A stretch of 7,539 nucleotides of DNA from an uncultured Myxococcales bacterium (GTDB taxonomy: Bacteria > Myxococcota_A > Bradymonadia > Bradymonadales > Bradymonadaceae). The translations under genes were made by a program, and so were the position numbers. Below are positions 5,258 through 7,539 of this stretch, piece after piece (position 1 is the first letter of the stretch; every line of letters starts with the position of its first letter). The notes below the pieces were generated by a model that was given only the letters and a program-made list of their open reading frames with translations, was not told the origin of the DNA and made no database searches. The stretch spans positions 1 through 7,539 of the forward strand of contig CAJXPN010000187.1 of assembly GCA_913058025.1 (NCBI GenBank), in the 5' to 3' direction.

Positions 5258-7490
5258 TCAGTGGCGCACGAGGCCTATCGTGGGCAACTTCTCATAGCGC
5301 CTGCGGATGTGCTCGACGGCCTCGGCGAGCAGGTCGAGCTCGTGCTTGAGTTGTGCGTGCGCCGCGCCCTCGAGCTCCACGGCGTCGAGCGGCGTGGAGA
5401 CCCGCTCGGCCAGCTCGGCCTCGAGCCGGGCGACCTCGCGCTCCTGGAGCGCGTGGGTCTCGGGGTTGGCCGAGTAGTTGAACCCCGCGAGCATCTCCGA
5501 GACCTCGGAGACCTCGGCGCACAGTGACAGGTACAACCTCCGCACGTAGCCCTCCGAGTCCGCGCGCGTGAACCTGTACTCGTCCTGGGCCAGCGACTCC
5601 CAGAGCGCCTGGACCTGGTTGAACGCCCTGCCCCACGCGCGCTGGTCCTTCGACTCGAAGGCCTCGTCGGCCGCGACCTCGAGCTGGCCGATGCGCCCTC
5701 GCCACTCGTCGAGGTTCATGCCGAGGCGGAGCTGCCCGTCGTCCCGGTACGCCACGCGCTTGATCGCGTCCATGAGCGCGACGTAGCGGCCGAAGCCGGG
5801 TGTGAGCTCGGTGTCGCGCTGGTGGTAGTCCTCGACGACCTCCTCGAGGCGACCCACCAGGACCTGGAGCTTGTCCGGGTCCGTGCGGGCGGTCTCGCGG
5901 ATGCCAGCGACCAGCGGGTTCGTGCGATCGCGGAAGTAGCGAGCCTCGTTGCCCCAGAGCTCGCGCGCGACGACGTCGACGCGGTTGAGGAGCTCCTCGA
6001 TCTGTTGCCAGTCCTTGATCTCGCGCGCGGGCGGCGGCTCGATCTGCGCCCAGAACGTCTGGCCGAGGATCTCACCCGAGGCGACCATCGACATCGCCTC
6101 GTCCACGCTCAGCTTGAGCTCCACCGACGTCCCCAGCTCGGTCTCCTCGGGCACCGAGAGGTGGACCGTCTTGATCGGGAACCGGTTCTGGAACAGCCGC
6201 AGGATCACCGCGCCCGCGTGGTCCGCGGTGTAGAAGCGGTACGACCCCTGCGCGGGCAGGCTCTCGCCGCTGCCCAGCAGGAGCGCCCGCTCGGGGCGGC
6301 CGTCGCGCACGACCTCGAGGTAGATGTCCTTGGCGAGAACGCTCGGGTTCGACAGCGCGCTGCCCGTGCTTCGCAAGATCTCCGCGCGCGACAGGCGCGC
6401 CAGCGTCAGCTCGAACGCTGCGAGCGGCTCGCCCTCGCGGTCACAGAACTCCAGGCTGAAGGGGTGGTCCCCGTCGCCCTTGAGCTCGAGCTCGTCGAGC
6501 GCGAACACGAGCTCGCCACCGTCGAGCTCCGGGCGAGCGATCCCGGCGATGCCGCCGGCGCCGTCGAGCAGCACCACCGACTCGACCTCCTCGCCGCGGG
6601 GCGAGTCCAGCCGGCCGACCACGCGCGCCGTCGACGACTTCGTCGCCAGCGCGCTCGTCACGGTCACCACGGACGGCTCCTCGAAGGTCGTGTCGTCGAT
6701 GAGCCCGAGCCCGGCCACGTTCGCGGCGTGCACTGCCGCGCCGAGCGCCACGCACGTGTCGGGCTCGTCGATGAGCACGCGCTCGGCCTTCGACTTGCCC
6801 TCGCCCACGAACACGTCGAGCACGCGCTTCTGCACGAGCGGCACGCGCGTCGAGCCGCCTACGAGGAGGACATGGTCCACGTCGCCGAGCCCCACGCCCG
6901 CAGCCTCCATGCTCTTGGCGAGCGCGCGCTCACAGCTCTGCACCGTCTCCTCCACGAGGTCCCCGATCAGACCCTCGAACTCCTCGCGCGAGACCTCCAG
7001 GTTCAACGACACCGGGTTCCCGGAGCGATCCTCGAACAGGTTCGTGCGGCCGACGAACTGCACGTCGCCGTCGCTGAGCGCCTCCTTGACCTCCTGGGCC
7101 AGCCGCGTGAGGAGCATGAACTTGACGGCGTCGTCGGGGTCGTTGGCGATGTCGAGGTCGAGGTCGTAGCCGCGCTCGACGAGGTGCTTCCTGAAGAACT
7201 CGGCGAGCTTGCGGTCGAAGTCGTCGCCGCCGAGGTAGTTGTCCCCGTCGATCCCGAGCACCTGGTACTCACCGAGCATGCACCGGATCACCGAGACGTC
7301 GAACGTGCCGCCGCCGAGGTCGTACACGAGGAAGGTCCCGTCCCCGATGCCGTGCTTCCACGTGTAGTACATCGCCGCGGCGGTGGGCTCCTGAAGCATC
7401 CCCACGACCTCGATGTCGGCGAGCTCTCCGGCTCGCCGGGTCGCCTCGATCTGGGGAGCGTCGAAGTACGCGGGGACCGTGATGACGGCC
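5258..7490 (-). CDS. Hsp70/DnaK-family chaperone with enlarged C-terminal half (5' partial, cut at contig end)
   Basis: An ATP-dependent chaperone-type protein; 743 genuine residues are visible, beginning at AVITVPAYF, which corresponds to about residue 140 of E. coli DnaK. The first phosphate loop and Hsp70 signature 1 are therefore missing, because the real sequence stops at 7490. Visible ATPase parts: Hsp70 signature 2 VYDLGGGTFDVSVI (55-68), GDNYLGGDDFD (82-92), signature 3 HVLLVGGSTRVPLVQKR (206-222) and DTCVALGAAVHA (244-255). The usual interdomain linker (DVLLLD in E. coli) is not seen after 257. A beta-rich segment of about 110 residues (about 272-383) comes next, then a part resembling the Hsp70 substrate-binding beta domain (about 384-483), then a long helical region (about 490-743) in place of the usual lid and disordered tail. 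Full length would be near 880 residues against about 640 for DnaK. It is therefore more likely a divergent Hsp70 than the housekeeping dnaK. It precedes the CvpA-family gene by 23 bases. Confidence 0.9.
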
Positions 7491-7539
7491 CTGTCTCTTA
7501 TACACATCTGACGCTGCCGACGATCTACTCTGTGTAGAT
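7491..7539. other. Illumina Nextera (Tn5) adapter read-through, not genomic
   Basis: The last 49 bases are a sequencing-library adapter. Positions 7491-7509 are the 19-base Tn5 mosaic end; 7510-7523 (GACGCTGCCGACGA) complete the reverse complement of the Nextera read-1 transposase adapter; 7524-7531 (TCTACTCT) are the reverse complement of the i5 index AGAGTAGA, known as S504/N504; and 7532-7539 (GTGTAGAT) begin the P5 primer. The genomic sequence therefore ends at 7490. Translating through the adapter gives the false N-terminus MCIRDR on the Hsp70 frame and a false C-terminal tail on an antisense frame. Confidence 0.97.

Noticed and set aside
7491..7509. A transposon end, since the sequence is the Tn5 mosaic end
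   Set aside because: It is followed exactly by the Nextera adapter, an index and P5 sequence, so it is library material and not a mobile element in the genome.
5822..7537. A long plus-strand open frame of 571 residues opposite the Hsp70
   Set aside because: It is antisense to clearly conserved Hsp70 motifs, has His/Arg/Glu-rich shadow composition, and its last residues are translated adapter.

Overview
The window is GC-rich bacterial chromosomal DNA, almost wholly protein-coding, and its third codon positions are dominated by G and C. A protein with an Ala-X-Ala type signal peptide and beta-barrel-like strands (3690-4388) points to a Gram-negative cell with an outer membrane. The DUF3516-type Ski2-like helicase, an enlarged Hsp70 and a CvpA-family protein with a long C-terminal tail would fit a Myxococcota or other deltaproteobacterial-type genome. 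That placement is inference from family knowledge; no rRNA, tRNA or diagnostic marker is present.

Layout: (1) 2-517 (+), the 3' part of an unrecognised single-pass membrane protein with a strongly basic cytoplasmic region; its start lies before the window. (2) 514-3036 (+), a complete 840-residue Ski2-like DExH helicase that overlaps the previous gene by ATGA. (3) 3052-3071, a GC-rich hairpin in the short gap between convergent genes. (4) 3076-3624 (-), a 182-residue multi-pass membrane protein. (5) 3625-3689, a divergent intergenic region with a perfect inverted repeat and a candidate extended -10 box. (6) 3690-4388 (+), a predicted exported outer-membrane beta-barrel protein. (7) 4392-5234 (-), a CvpA-family membrane protein. 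(8) 5258-7490 (-), a large Hsp70/DnaK-family chaperone lacking its N-terminal roughly 140 residues because the assembled sequence ends. (9) 7491-7539, not genomic: Illumina Nextera (Tn5) adapter read-through, including a recognisable index.

Functionally there are two plausible operons: basic membrane protein plus RNA helicase on the plus strand, and Hsp70 followed by CvpA-like protein on the minus strand. Between them lies a divergent pair encoding an inner-membrane and an outer-membrane protein. No CRISPR array, RNA gene, insertion sequence or phage-like module was seen. No stretch above 300 bases lacks a gene. I do not see a clearly new defence or mobile system; the most notable points are the unusual Hsp70 architecture, the membrane-protein/helicase coupling, the divergent operator-like palindrome, and the adapter artefact, which would otherwise create a false N-terminus for the Hsp70.
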